NCBI RefSeq assembly: GCF_013031355.1
Contig: NZ_WPZO01000002.1
Location: 558,001 to 622,000, forward strand
Reading direction: 5' to 3'
Source of the DNA: Ruegeria arenilitoris
GTDB lineage: Bacteria; Pseudomonadota; Alphaproteobacteria; Rhodobacterales; Rhodobacteraceae
DNA: 64,000 nt
Shown piece after piece: positions 1 to 7,989 of the stretch. The notes below the pieces were generated by a model. That model was not told the origin of the DNA. It saw only the letters and a list, made by a program, of their open reading frames with translations, and searched no databases. Within the stretch, counting starts at the first letter, position 1, and every line of letters starts with the position of its first letter. The translations under genes and the position numbers were made by a program.

Positions 1-521
1 CCGTTGGTCGACTGAAACCTTACACCACATACGCTTTCGCCATCCCGCGAGACCTCAAGCCCGACGACGCGCTGGACCGTTTGAATCGTCACATTGCGGG
101 CTTCGCGTAACACTGCTAGCAGCGCGTTTTCGATGAGCCCGCGAGAAGCGCCATAAAGGGTTATGCCAGTTTCAACCTTCGGCAACCACCCTGAGGCCAC
201 CCGCATTGCAACATCTGCACCCGCGTCATAAGCCACCGCGCCTCGTGCAATCATTTCGTCGCGCCAACCCGGAACCAGTTCGTCAAAAGCTTGGGCGCCA
301 GCTCCCATCAACATGTGCAGGCAGTGGCTTTGCGGCACTTCGGGGCGGATTGCGGGTGCGCCATCCGAAGGTTCCACGTAATTTGACCGTTCCAGAACCG
401 TAACTTTGACAAAACGGTCCTTTAGCATGTTTGCACAAAGCAGTCCCGCAATACCCCCACCAATGACAAGCGCTTGGGCGCCTTTCATTCGTGGCTTAGC
501 TGGCTGTGGAACGGCTGGCAT
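1..521 (-). CDS. FAD-dependent monooxygenase (partial, runs off left edge)
   Basis: Only the N-terminal ~173 residues are present; the gene continues beyond base 1. The protein opens with a Rossmann FAD-binding fold (VIGGGIAGLL) and an acidic residue closing the second strand (VTVLERS), then a segment ending VPQSHCLHMLMGAG. That layout is typical of the flavin monooxygenase/epoxidase family used in natural-product tailoring. ATG 521 begins just past the stop of the upstream gene (533), so translation is probably coupled; GTG 527 and ATG 488 are in-frame alternatives and none has a strong ribosome binding site. As the last visible gene on the minus-strand arm of the RiPP cluster, it probably oxidises the peptide product. 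The substrate is inference; the fold is seen. Confidence 0.75.
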   Translation of the reverse strand, partial: MPAVPQPAKPRMKGAQALVIGGGIAGLLCANMLKDRFVKVTVLERSNYVEPSDGAPAIRPEVPQSHCLHMLMGAGAQAFDELVPGWRDEMIARGAVAYDAGADVAMRVASGWLPKVETGITLYGASRGLIENALLAVLREARNVTIQTVQRVVGLEVSRDGESVCGVRFQSTN

Positions 522-532
522 TTGCACGGGGG

Positions 533-1051
533 TCAGAACGCGTTTTCGGGGACGTCGTAGGAAATTCGCTCAAAGGTTTGCGAGACGACAAATTGGAAAC
601 CGTCTGTCCTTCCTTCTGCATCGCGGGGAACGAATGGACCGATTATCCGGCGCTGATTGGGATTGAGGAAATACTGATTGTTGTAGTAGTCCCCGGTCGG
701 GAAGTTCAAATGAAACAGGTAGGTTCCGGGGGAACTCTCGACACCGTGGACTTTGATGTCACCGGTGATCGACTCGCAGGACTTGCCGTCGACTTGCAGT
801 TCAAACTCACGCAGCACAAACAGATCTTTAAGCGCCTTACCATGTTCGTGCTCTTGTATCAGTTCGTCCAGGCTTCCAAGGTCTTCCTGCCTGTAGTGCA
901 TTACTTTCCCGGTTTCTTTCCAATCGATCGTTAGGATACTGGGTCCGGTGTAGAGGTACTTCCCCTTGTTGTCATAAACGATTGAATGACCAGTCCACAT
1001 TCCAATCATGATGTCGAATGGACGGGCATAGTCGAAATAGCTGCTAGTCAT
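533..1051 (-). CDS. Hypothetical 172-residue protein of the RiPP cluster
   Basis: I do not recognise the family with confidence. The protein is soluble with no signal peptide or membrane segment. It is rich in alternating hydrophobic and aromatic residues (FDIMIGMWTGHS near the N-terminus, then GTYLFHLNFPTGDYYNNQYF), which suggests a beta-barrel of lipocalin-like type. ATG 1051 was chosen because GAGGAA lies 7 bases upstream; an in-frame GTG at 1066 would add five residues. It sits 23 bases after the cyclodehydratase gene and 11 bases before the flavoprotein, so it is part of the same operon. It might bind the modified peptide or a tailoring substrate, but that is a guess from position only. 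Confidence 0.7.
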   Translation of the reverse strand: MTSSYFDYARPFDIMIGMWTGHSIVYDNKGKYLYTGPSILTIDWKETGKVMHYRQEDLGSLDELIQEHEHGKALKDLFVLREFELQVDGKSCESITGDIKVHGVESSPGTYLFHLNFPTGDYYNNQYFLNPNQRRIIGPFVPRDAEGRTDGFQFVVSQTFERISYDVPENAF

Positions 1052-1074
1052 CTGGGGGTTCCTCACTCAATGAG

Positions 1075-3345
1075 TCAAAATTGTATCACGTGGGGGTTCA
1101 GGTCTTGCTCACGGGTTGGCGTAGAAAGCCATCCCTGACGCACGGGTACGTCATAAAGGCGCCCTGGGCCAAACCGGGCCCAGAAATGGCGCAAGCCCGG
1201 AGCCACAACGCGCACCACTGGAAAATTCACATCTGGCCGAGTCTGGTCGAGAACAAAGACATCAATGCCATTGTCTTTTAAGCGCGATACGCAGGCTTCG
1301 ATATCCGAGAGAATGTCGCCACTTGCCAGACTTTCGCTTTCATCCAGCTTTAGCATCGGTTGCCTGGTGTCGGGCACAAGATAATCGGCTTTGGAAAGGC
1401 GTGTTGTTCGCCACCAACTTATCGCTTCGGAACTGCCAAGATGAGTCGTGTCGACGGCCGTACCGCCTGTTTTTGGAACGGCTTCCAGAGATTGATTAAT
1501 TTCCGTAAGTGCCCGCGACAGAGCCACCTCGGGATCGAGATGACAGCCAAACCCGTAAATAATGTCTTCTTCAGACTTGTCTATTCTGCCCGAAATGGCC
1601 GCAAAGGTAGGTATGCCAATGTCGCTTGTTACGTCTATCACCCGCAGGCTTCTGTTTAGTTTCTTGTAATGCAACGATAAATCGCGCCCATATGTGTCGC
1701 TGGAACTTGCTATATCGACACCAGGGCGGATTAGCCGGTTGTACCACCAAATCGCGACCGCATCTCTTTCAATCAGCTCCAGCAAACCCTGCAGAATAGC
1801 TTCTTCCAGTGTGCCGCCAGCGGCGCAGCCGTTGGAATCCGCACGTCCATAGGTGGAGCCGGTGCCTTGATAGCCGAAATAGCACATTGATGTCGGCAGG
1901 TATCGCATGGTGTCATCACTCAGCGACCAAAGCGGTGTCCATTCGATTTCGGCTTCCCGGTCAAATGGCTCCGGCACCCAGTATGCTTTGTGGTCTTTGC
2001 AATTAAGCGCAGCACGATCCGCATATTGTTGAGCGCTGTAGCCCTGGCATTCGTTCGGTAAAATGACCGGTGCTTCTAGGTCCTTGAGCGGGGCAAGGCG
2101 CCGAGGCTCGGTGCCGTCAAAAACGCCACAGTAGCGTTCCAGGGATTCAGCCACCGCACTGATACGAGCCTGCTCTGGGCTGCGACCTTTTCCGCCTGAT
2201 CGCCGCCGAAGTCCTTCGCGCAGGAAAAACCGGGTGTCATGCACGTCAGAAAAGTTGTGATCGGCGGAATAGGTTGGCGTGATCCAAGACCCTTGGCCGG
2301 AAAAACCACCCCGAGCACCCGGGTCGAGTGAGCCAACAATACCGGTGATCGGGCTTACATTTCGGTCCAGAATAGCCTGCACATCATTGGTGTGGCAGGA
2401 CCGATGCCCACCATCCGAGCCACGAACTTTGGGTCGCGGCTCTAGATTTGGTTTAGGTGGTGTTTCGAGCATGGTGGAATTGTCACCGCATACCGGGCAT
2501 TGCGGCCGGCGTGTTAGAATGTGCTCCTGCCGTTCCATCGACAGATGTTCCGTGCTGATTACTCGGTTAGCCAACACCGACGGGCCGCCGACACCGATCC
2601 AACGTGTCAACTCAGTAGCGAGTTCTGCCAGGGCTGCGGTCTGCGAAGTGTCATTATTGGCTTCTGGGGCGAGCCGGGTGCCGGTCAAACCTGAAAGTGT
2701 GCCGATATGGGTTTCGACGCGGCGGTGCCATCTCAGACGATGTGCAAGGCATTCCCAGCACGCTGTTTCACCGGGAAGAAATGCAGGGCCTAGCCAGCTT
2801 TGAATACCGCCTGGGTTGACCAATATCCACGGCCGACCTTCTGCAACAAACCGCTTGTTCAACGCGTCCAATTCAGCGGCAAGATAGTTATTGGTTACAA
2901 CAACGCTCAGCTCGCCGCGATCAACAACGCGCACCCCGTTTTTTTCGAGAAGCACGCGCAGACTGTCGCCATTTCGGCCGATGCAGACAACATCTACCGG
3001 CGTGTTTTTCACACGCTCTGCCGCTTCAACAGGGTTCACCCCCGCCAACTCCCAAAAGGCCTGCTGGTCGCGCGGCATCACCGAACTGTCTTCGGCTAGA
3101 AATCCACGCTTTTTGAGCAGGTCCAGAGCAGAGAGAATGTCGGCGCTAGCATAGCTCTGACACAGTTGGTCGAAGATATCCTCGACCAACTGCTTTCCGT
3201 CCAGAAAAGGTGCCAGATCGGAAAAAATAGTAGACTTCAGGCAGTCGTGACCTTGCTCGTTGAACAAGTACAAGCCTTCTTCGGGAACTACGATTGCCTT
3301 GATGCTGGATTTGAACCGTGGTGCCGCAATGGCACTGTCATACAT
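1075..3345 (-). CDS. Fused E1-like/YcaO azoline cyclodehydratase (TOMM C-D fusion)
   Basis: A 756-residue enzyme predicted to bind the precursor leader and use ATP to cyclise Cys, Ser or Thr side chains onto the preceding amide, giving thiazolines or oxazolines. Residues 1-90 look like the winged-helix peptide-recognition part. Residues ~115-290 are the E1/ThiF-like scaffold with two zinc-type pairs, C196-x2-C199 (CWEC) and C283-x2-C286 (CPVC). The YcaO domain starts near residue 310; AESLERY (E400, E403) matches its ATP/Mg-binding ExxE motif and LLELIERDAVAIWW is the next conserved block. The C-terminus is NPHVIQF, without the proline-rich PxPxP tail typical of azole-forming YcaO enzymes. 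The gene lies 14 bases after the precursor gene and is probably co-transcribed with it. Confidence 0.9.
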   Translation of the reverse strand: MYDSAIAAPRFKSSIKAIVVPEEGLYLFNEQGHDCLKSTIFSDLAPFLDGKQLVEDIFDQLCQSYASADILSALDLLKKRGFLAEDSSVMPRDQQAFWELAGVNPVEAAERVKNTPVDVVCIGRNGDSLRVLLEKNGVRVVDRGELSVVVTNNYLAAELDALNKRFVAEGRPWILVNPGGIQSWLGPAFLPGETACWECLAHRLRWHRRVETHIGTLSGLTGTRLAPEANNDTSQTAALAELATELTRWIGVGGPSVLANRVISTEHLSMERQEHILTRRPQCPVCGDNSTMLETPPKPNLEPRPKVRGSDGGHRSCHTNDVQAILDRNVSPITGIVGSLDPGARGGFSGQGSWITPTYSADHNFSDVHDTRFFLREGLRRRSGGKGRSPEQARISAVAESLERYCGVFDGTEPRRLAPLKDLEAPVILPNECQGYSAQQYADRAALNCKDHKAYWVPEPFDREAEIEWTPLWSLSDDTMRYLPTSMCYFGYQGTGSTYGRADSNGCAAGGTLEEAILQGLLELIERDAVAIWWYNRLIRPGVDIASSSDTYGRDLSLHYKKLNRSLRVIDVTSDIGIPTFAAISGRIDKSEEDIIYGFGCHLDPEVALSRALTEINQSLEAVPKTGGTAVDTTHLGSSEAISWWRTTRLSKADYLVPDTRQPMLKLDESESLASGDILSDIEACVSRLKDNGIDVFVLDQTRPDVNFPVVRVVAPGLRHFWARFGPGRLYDVPVRQGWLSTPTREQDLNPHVIQF

Positions 3346-3359
3346 AAGAGCGCTTGCCT

Positions 3360-3590
3360 TCAGCAGCAGGCTGGTGGTGCAACAGCAGTATCATGCTCGT
3401 GGAGATCATCATCGTGCACGTCGTCGGGTTTGTCTCCGACATTCACGATCTTTGAAAAAGTCTTGCCGATTTCTTCGCCATATGCCTTTACTGCGGCTGT
3501 TGGGTCTTGCTCGAGCAGCGTCCGAAATTCCGGATCTTTCCAGGCTTTTGCATGCATTTTGCCCCAGTCTTCATTCGTCGGTGCTGTCAT
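3360..3590 (-). CDS. RiPP precursor peptide, NHLP-type leader with Cys-Cys terminus
   Basis: A 76-residue peptide. Residues ~8-45 (W9, then AWKDPEFRTLLEQDP and AYGEEIG) match the nitrile-hydratase-alpha-like leader family (NHLP) of TOMM precursors. Residues ~54-67 form an acidic, His-rich linker (DDVHDDDLHEHD). The tail is TAVAPPACC. The last two residues are the only cysteines, so they are the likely thiazoline/thiazole sites; T68 is the only other heterocyclisable residue close to the tail. There is no Gly-Gly cleavage site. GGAGG lies 8 bases before ATG 3590. The gene sits directly upstream of the cyclodehydratase and downstream of its own 144-base leader region. Leader family and gene context are strong; the core boundary and product are inferred. 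Confidence 0.85.
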   Translation of the reverse strand: MTAPTNEDWGKMHAKAWKDPEFRTLLEQDPTAAVKAYGEEIGKTFSKIVNVGDKPDDVHDDDLHEHDTAVAPPACC

Positions 3591-3734
3591 CGAATTTTCC
3601 TCCGTTGGTTGATTGCCGTCTGCACATTTGTAACGATTTGCTGCTTTTTGTTAACCTTGTCACACAAGCAAAAGACACGATCAAGTTGTGACGAGACCTT
3701 TCTGCTAAGAGTTAACCCAAATAAAGCACATACA
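3591..3734 (-). promoter_or_regulatory. Leader/promoter region of the precursor operon
   Basis: A 144-base AT-rich gap between the P450 stop and the precursor start, unlike the tight spacing of the genes downstream. It probably carries the promoter for precursor, cyclodehydratase and following genes. The word GTTAAC occurs twice (near 3650 and 3712), which could be a pair of regulator half-sites. I cannot assign a confident -35/-10 pair. Confidence 0.35.
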
Positions 3735-5090
3735 TTACGGACTTGTTTGGTTTCGGGCGGCAGGCCGACGTCGGACTTCGAACCTATTGGGTGTTCCTGA
3801 AACGGGTTCCAACCTAAAGCTGCGCGCTATTGTTTGGATGATGACTACCATTTGTGACAAGGATTGAGCAGCTGCAATACAAACTCTTGGACCGGCCCCG
3901 AAAGGCATATACGCTTTGGCCGAAAGCGGCGGAATTCGACCCGCGGCAAAGCGGTCAGGTTGAAACTCAGAAGGCTGCGAAAAGTAGCGAGGATCTCGAT
4001 GCAGCAGACCCGGGCAGACCCAAACTCCCTGCCCTTCAGCCAGTTGGTAGTCACCCATCCGAAAGCCGCGCGCCACTTCACGATAAAGAATTGGTGCCGG
4101 GGGCGTCATGCGCATCGACTCTCGCAAAATCGCCATTGTTCGGCTTGTGCCAAGCGCCGCATTACTGAAACGTTCGGAATCATCAAGGGGTGCTGCCTCA
4201 TCGACCAGTTGCCAGTCCAGATCATAGTCGGCAATGTCGGTCCAGAACTGCGTCAAAGCGAATGGCATAGTTAGATGGCCCGCAAAAAGCATCTGAACAA
4301 TTTCCCCCACGACGTCTTGTTTGGAAAGAACGTCTGGAGCCATGTGATGCGCCCTCACCAAGGCCGAGAGAACGTCACCTCGATCAACAAATTCCTCAAA
4401 ACGAGCGTGGATGATGGCCAGGACCCCATCCATGTTTCTGGGTGCCCGAGGGCGCGTCATTTGCACCGCTCCTTCGGTACCGCCCGCGGTCGCAGTGAAG
4501 TCCTCTCCATAGCCCTCAAGGTAAGGCACAAGGGCACTGCGCTCCTGAGCAGTTCCCCAACCCTCAAGATCGGCATCCAAAACTGTGCGCAACGCGATGC
4601 GGGCAGTCAACAACCGAACCTCATGTGCAAGATCAATCGGTTCTCTGTTTGCCCAATGGGCAGTGATCGACTCCGTGAGTTCTCCCGTCAGAAAAAGTCG
4701 AGGTTCACGCAACACAGCACGAAAGAGTGGCAGCAAGATTTGGCGGCGCTGGCGCCAGATTTCAGGATCGTCCAGCGTTGTCAGCCCGTCGCACCAATAC
4801 CCGGTGTTCGAGGCCCGCAAAAAATCAGGCTTGCGCAGATCTGCTTCGTGGAAGCGAAAAAGGTTCCGGGCAAGGTCAGCATCATTTACAAATATGATCG
4901 GTCCGGTGCCCAGATCAAAGCTCGAAACGCTTCCATACGTATCCGCCAGCTGACTAAGAAAGTCGAACGGGCTGCGGTGAAAAAACTTCGCATTGAGCCG
5001 CGCATGTTGGGTGCCGACCGGTCCGGGCGGCAAAGTCAATTCAACGTCCTGCAAGGGTTTTCGTGATGAACCAGCCAAATATTTGGGCAT
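3735..5090 (-). CDS. Cytochrome P450 of the RiPP cluster
   Basis: A 451-residue P450. The heme loop FGAGPRVC, with the thiolate cysteine near the C-terminus, the K-helix ExxR (ESMR), and the I-helix AGHLT are all present. The I-helix acid that usually precedes the threonine (D/E) is leucine here. The N-terminus has a proline-rich LPPGP start and no membrane anchor, so it should be soluble. ATG 5090 has AGGAG 9 bases upstream (5100-5104), which supports this start even though it overlaps the 5' end of the divergent SagB gene. It likely hydroxylates, crosslinks or otherwise oxidises the peptide product; redox partners are not encoded nearby. The family is certain; the substrate is inferred from the cluster. 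Confidence 0.88.
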   Translation of the reverse strand: MPKYLAGSSRKPLQDVELTLPPGPVGTQHARLNAKFFHRSPFDFLSQLADTYGSVSSFDLGTGPIIFVNDADLARNLFRFHEADLRKPDFLRASNTGYWCDGLTTLDDPEIWRQRRQILLPLFRAVLREPRLFLTGELTESITAHWANREPIDLAHEVRLLTARIALRTVLDADLEGWGTAQERSALVPYLEGYGEDFTATAGGTEGAVQMTRPRAPRNMDGVLAIIHARFEEFVDRGDVLSALVRAHHMAPDVLSKQDVVGEIVQMLFAGHLTMPFALTQFWTDIADYDLDWQLVDEAAPLDDSERFSNAALGTSRTMAILRESMRMTPPAPILYREVARGFRMGDYQLAEGQGVWVCPGLLHRDPRYFSQPSEFQPDRFAAGRIPPLSAKAYMPFGAGPRVCIAAAQSLSQMVVIIQTIARSFRLEPVSGTPNRFEVRRRPAARNQTSP

Positions 5091-6382
5091 ATGGGTTGGC
5101 TCCTGACGTCATGCTCGACGAGACATACGAAGTTGCGAAATTGCACAGCGCTACTGAATCGATATCTGTTACCGATGATGCCCATATATCGCTTGCCAAG
5201 AAACTCGCCCAAGGCTGTTTGAGTGAGGAGGAACTGACGGCTTGCCTCGGCCCAAGTCCAGATGCAGAGGTTAACTGTGCGTCGTTCTTGTTGCGTCTGG
5301 ATCAGCGCGGCTTTCTCTGTCGTTTCGTCATGCAGAACGCTAAGCCTATCGCTGTTTGTGCGCCACAACGCGCCCCCGTTAGCGCTCTTCCGAAATTCGA
5401 ACCGAATGCGACTATTCGGCTTTCTCAACAGACACTTTTGCAGCCCCAACAAAAAGGGCTCAGAGCGCTGGCTCCGGGAAGTTGGGCGACCGTGGATCTG
5501 TTGGACCCCCAGCTTGGCCCATTGCTTTTCAAGCTGTCCGAAGGCGCTGAGGCGGCGCAGGCCCAAAATTGCGTGCCGGGTCTTGAACCCCATGCTTTCG
5601 AGGCTTTGATGCAGCTCTTTGCGTGGTGCGATTTGCTGGAAGGCACTGCGGAACCTAAACCGCCTGTGCATGAAGCGCTTTTTCACAGCCAAACACGCCT
5701 CGGTTTCGCAAGAAATAACCTCGGAAAAACGGGGAAATCGAATGTTTCTGAACACCCAGACAAACATGTTCCGGACATTGCGCTGCCGCATCCCGATATC
5801 GCGGATATTATTGCAAACGACCCGCCGCATATGCTGGTTTCCCGCCGTCGAAGAAGTCGCCGTGATCAAGGTCGCACTCCGATCAGTCTTGCGCAGCTTA
5901 ACGAATTGCTTTTCCGATGCTTCTACCAAGAGAATGGTCGCCGCTCCTATCCCAGTGGTGGTGGTATACACCCATTGACTGCGTTTCTTGTTGTTAATCA
6001 TTGCGACGGTTTGGTGCCAGGGCTTTATGCCTATGATTGCAAACGTCACGGCCTCACAAGGGTTAGCAAATTCAATCCTGCTCTCAAGAGGTTTTTGAAA
6101 GACGCCGCCGCGTCAGCCAACTGTGTTTCGCACACGCAAATTTTGCTTCTTCTATCTGCTGACATGGCGACCACCCGCACCGCCTACGGTGCATTGGCGT
6201 ATTCATTGGTCCTCAAAGAGGTTGGTGCCGTTTATCAAAATGTTCAACTCGCAAGCGAGGCGATGAAGTTAGCGGCATGCCCCCTGGGAACTGGAAACTC
6301 TTTAGTTTTCGCAAATGTCAGCGGGCGCAGTGTGTATGATGCGCCATTGGTCGGTGAAATGATTATTGGGTCAAGTGAGTGA
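5066..6382 (+). CDS. SagB-type azoline dehydrogenase (FMN nitroreductase fold)
   Basis: 438 residues. Residues ~255-438 form a nitroreductase-type FMN domain that opens with an Arg-rich block (RRRRSRRDQGRTPISLAQL) and ends in a MIIG strand. The N-terminal ~200 residues match the extra domain of SagB-family peptide dehydrogenases (WAYGLAPDV onset). These enzymes oxidise azolines to aromatic azoles, so it should complete thiazole formation after the YcaO enzyme acts. ATG 5066 has AAGGG about 8 bases upstream; GTG 5063 directly before it is the alternative. It is the only plus-strand gene of the cluster. Its start overlaps the first 25 bases of the divergent P450 gene, so each promoter must lie inside the other gene. 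Confidence 0.85.
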   Translation: MNQPNIWAYGLAPDVMLDETYEVAKLHSATESISVTDDAHISLAKKLAQGCLSEEELTACLGPSPDAEVNCASFLLRLDQRGFLCRFVMQNAKPIAVCAPQRAPVSALPKFEPNATIRLSQQTLLQPQQKGLRALAPGSWATVDLLDPQLGPLLFKLSEGAEAAQAQNCVPGLEPHAFEALMQLFAWCDLLEGTAEPKPPVHEALFHSQTRLGFARNNLGKTGKSNVSEHPDKHVPDIALPHPDIADIIANDPPHMLVSRRRRSRRDQGRTPISLAQLNELLFRCFYQENGRRSYPSGGGIHPLTAFLVVNHCDGLVPGLYAYDCKRHGLTRVSKFNPALKRFLKDAAASANCVSHTQILLLLSADMATTRTAYGALAYSLVLKEVGAVYQNVQLASEAMKLAACPLGTGNSLVFANVSGRSVYDAPLVGEMIIGSSE

Positions 6383-6389
6383 GTTGTTG

Positions 6390-6578
6390 ATGGGGGACGC
6401 AAAGGTTAATGTCCGTCGCGAAACCTTCCAGTTCAACGACTCCGCCGACGCTGACATTGGTACAGATAGTTATCTGATCGATGGTGAAACGGTCATCAAG
6501 ACCGATGGTGACGGGGCGCGGTCAAAGGCTGGCGTCCTTCGCGACATCGAGCGCGGCAAGGTCTGGATCGAATTCTGA
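6390..6578 (+). pseudogene. Capsid decoration-like phage fragment
   Basis: A 62-residue reading frame directly behind SagB. Its pattern (IGTDSYLIDGETVIKTDGDGA, then KAGVLRDIERGKVWIEF, with conserved spacing of turns) resembles the small DUF2190-type capsid cement proteins that precede the major head gene in Mu-like phages. The next fragment downstream resembles exactly that head gene, which supports the reading. It may be translated, but the surroundings are decayed. Family assignment is by pattern recognition only. Confidence 0.4.
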
Positions 6579-6592
6579 TCCTGACCGTTGGC

Positions 6593-6832
6593 TTGCCCTT
6601 TTCACAGACGACGAAGGACACGAGATATGCCCGTCAAAAGGGCCGTCCGCTGGGTATCGTGCCGAGCCTGTTGATGGTCCCGCCTATGCTGGGAACCGAC
6701 GCCGACGAAATTCTAAAGGTCAAGTGCACCGACAACGACAAAATCGACGTGAACTATCTTGTAAGCAACCAGATCGCACACCTCGTAAGCGATGATCTGA
6801 GGAGGAAATCGATATCGTATATAGCTGATTGA
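6593..6832 (+). pseudogene. Mu-like major head protein (gpT-type) fragment
   Basis: A 79-codon open frame. Residues ~11-45 (YARQKGRPLGIVPSLLMVPP followed by GTDADEIL) match the conserved stretch of Mu-type head subunits, where a GRPLGI...LLVVPP signature precedes the C-terminal domain. A full gene would be near 300 codons, so this is an internal scrap. With the cement-like fragment 15 bases upstream it preserves the gene order of a Mu-like head module and marks a prophage relic beside the RiPP cluster. Confidence 0.45.
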
Positions 6833-7299
6833 TGGTGATTTCATCAATGCTACCTTAGTCTAAGTGCGGGCATGAACAACCGAACGATAGTTCATGTGAA
6901 AACACCCTTTCCTCAGAAGCCAAAGACATGCTGTTAAATTGTCGATTGTTCGCAATACATGTAACGCAGTCAACTTGGCTTGGCGCTGACTTAGGGAAGT
7001 GAAAAATAGCGGGCGCTTGAAACTCTCGCTGAGTGTCGGTCGTTCCTGAAGAACTGCCCCGGAACAGGACCGACCAGATATCCCGGTGTCGAAGGTCCGC
7101 TTTGGCGGTTTCAGTAAGTCCCCGCTGCGAAGCAGCGAATTCACACTTTCCGCCCTGTTTTCAAAACCACTTTGCCGGGAATCGTAGCAATAGCCGATCA
7201 AGCTCAATGTTCTGTTCCGACTGGAGCTCGGACCTTAGTTCTTGAATCGATCCATGGGCAAATCCTTTGATTTCTGCCGCTCTGGGGCTTTTCCGGCGA

Positions 7300-7900
7300 T
7301 GACCCCATTGTCACTTTGGACGGAGGGGTGCCACACCATTACCCTGCTGACCGGCCCCGTCCGCTGCTGACCCGGTGGCTGTCGCGTGGCACCCGATTGG
7401 CCAGCATCCGTTCAGGCGGCTTAATCCTCGGCGGCCTTGGGCTCCTGGACGGTAAGCAGGCGACCGTTCATTACGACTATTTGACACCCTTTGCCGAGAG
7501 GTTCGCCAAAGTGCAGGTCACCGCCGCAGGCTATACAGCCAATGGCAATTTTTTGACCAGCTCGGGCGGGTTGGCGACTATTGACCTAGCGCTCGACCTT
7601 TTGGATTCAATTTCGGGTCAATGCATCGCGGATGAGGTAGCCCCACCGTGCTGCACGGCGGGCTGCCGGACAGCAACAAACAACAGGATCCGCTGGGCGA
7701 ACAGCAATTACAGCAATCGCTTCCGATGGCCTTGCAGACGGCGGTTGCACTGATGCGGGACAACATCGAAACACCCCTGAGTATAGAAACGCTCTGCCAG
7801 CACGCAAGCTTCTCTCGCCGCCTGCGGTTATTCCAGCGCATCAAAGTTCTCTGCGGCTTACCGATAGAAGTTCGGACGCCCCCCAACAGGCGACCGCGCC
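7300..7900 (+). pseudogene. GlxA-family (DJ-1/PfpI + AraC) regulator, frameshifted
   Basis: Parts of one regulator lie in different frames. Around 7390-7640 the translation reads like the end of the amidase-like domain (GLILGGLGLLDGKQATVHYDY, then PFAERFAKV and SSGGLATIDLALDLL). From ~7700 a shifted frame reads like the AraC DNA-binding domain onset (AVALMRDNIETPLSIETL, then FSRRLRLFQR). The N-terminal ~100 residues and the end of the HTH domain are missing. At least one frameshift and the truncations make it non-functional. It may once have controlled an amino-acid or betaine pathway, as intact relatives do. Confidence 0.65.
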
Positions 7901-7989
7901 AGCGCTCGGCGCAGCCACCATTTGCGCAGCGGTCGGTGGAGCTGAAGCAGAAGTCTCAACTGAAGACAGCAACAAGTCTCGCCAAATTG

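Noticed and set aside
3591..3734. Possible riboswitch or leader peptide before the precursor gene
   Set aside because: No stable conserved structure or short open frame with a ribosome binding site could be made out; left as promoter region.
5036..6049. Minus-strand 337-codon open frame opposite SagB
   Set aside because: It is antisense to a clear SagB gene, has no recognisable domains and contains many low-complexity basic stretches.
7033..7245. Small plus-strand frame and an antisense partner in the graveyard
   Set aside because: No conserved features; the sequence between phage and GlxA fragments reads as eroded DNA.
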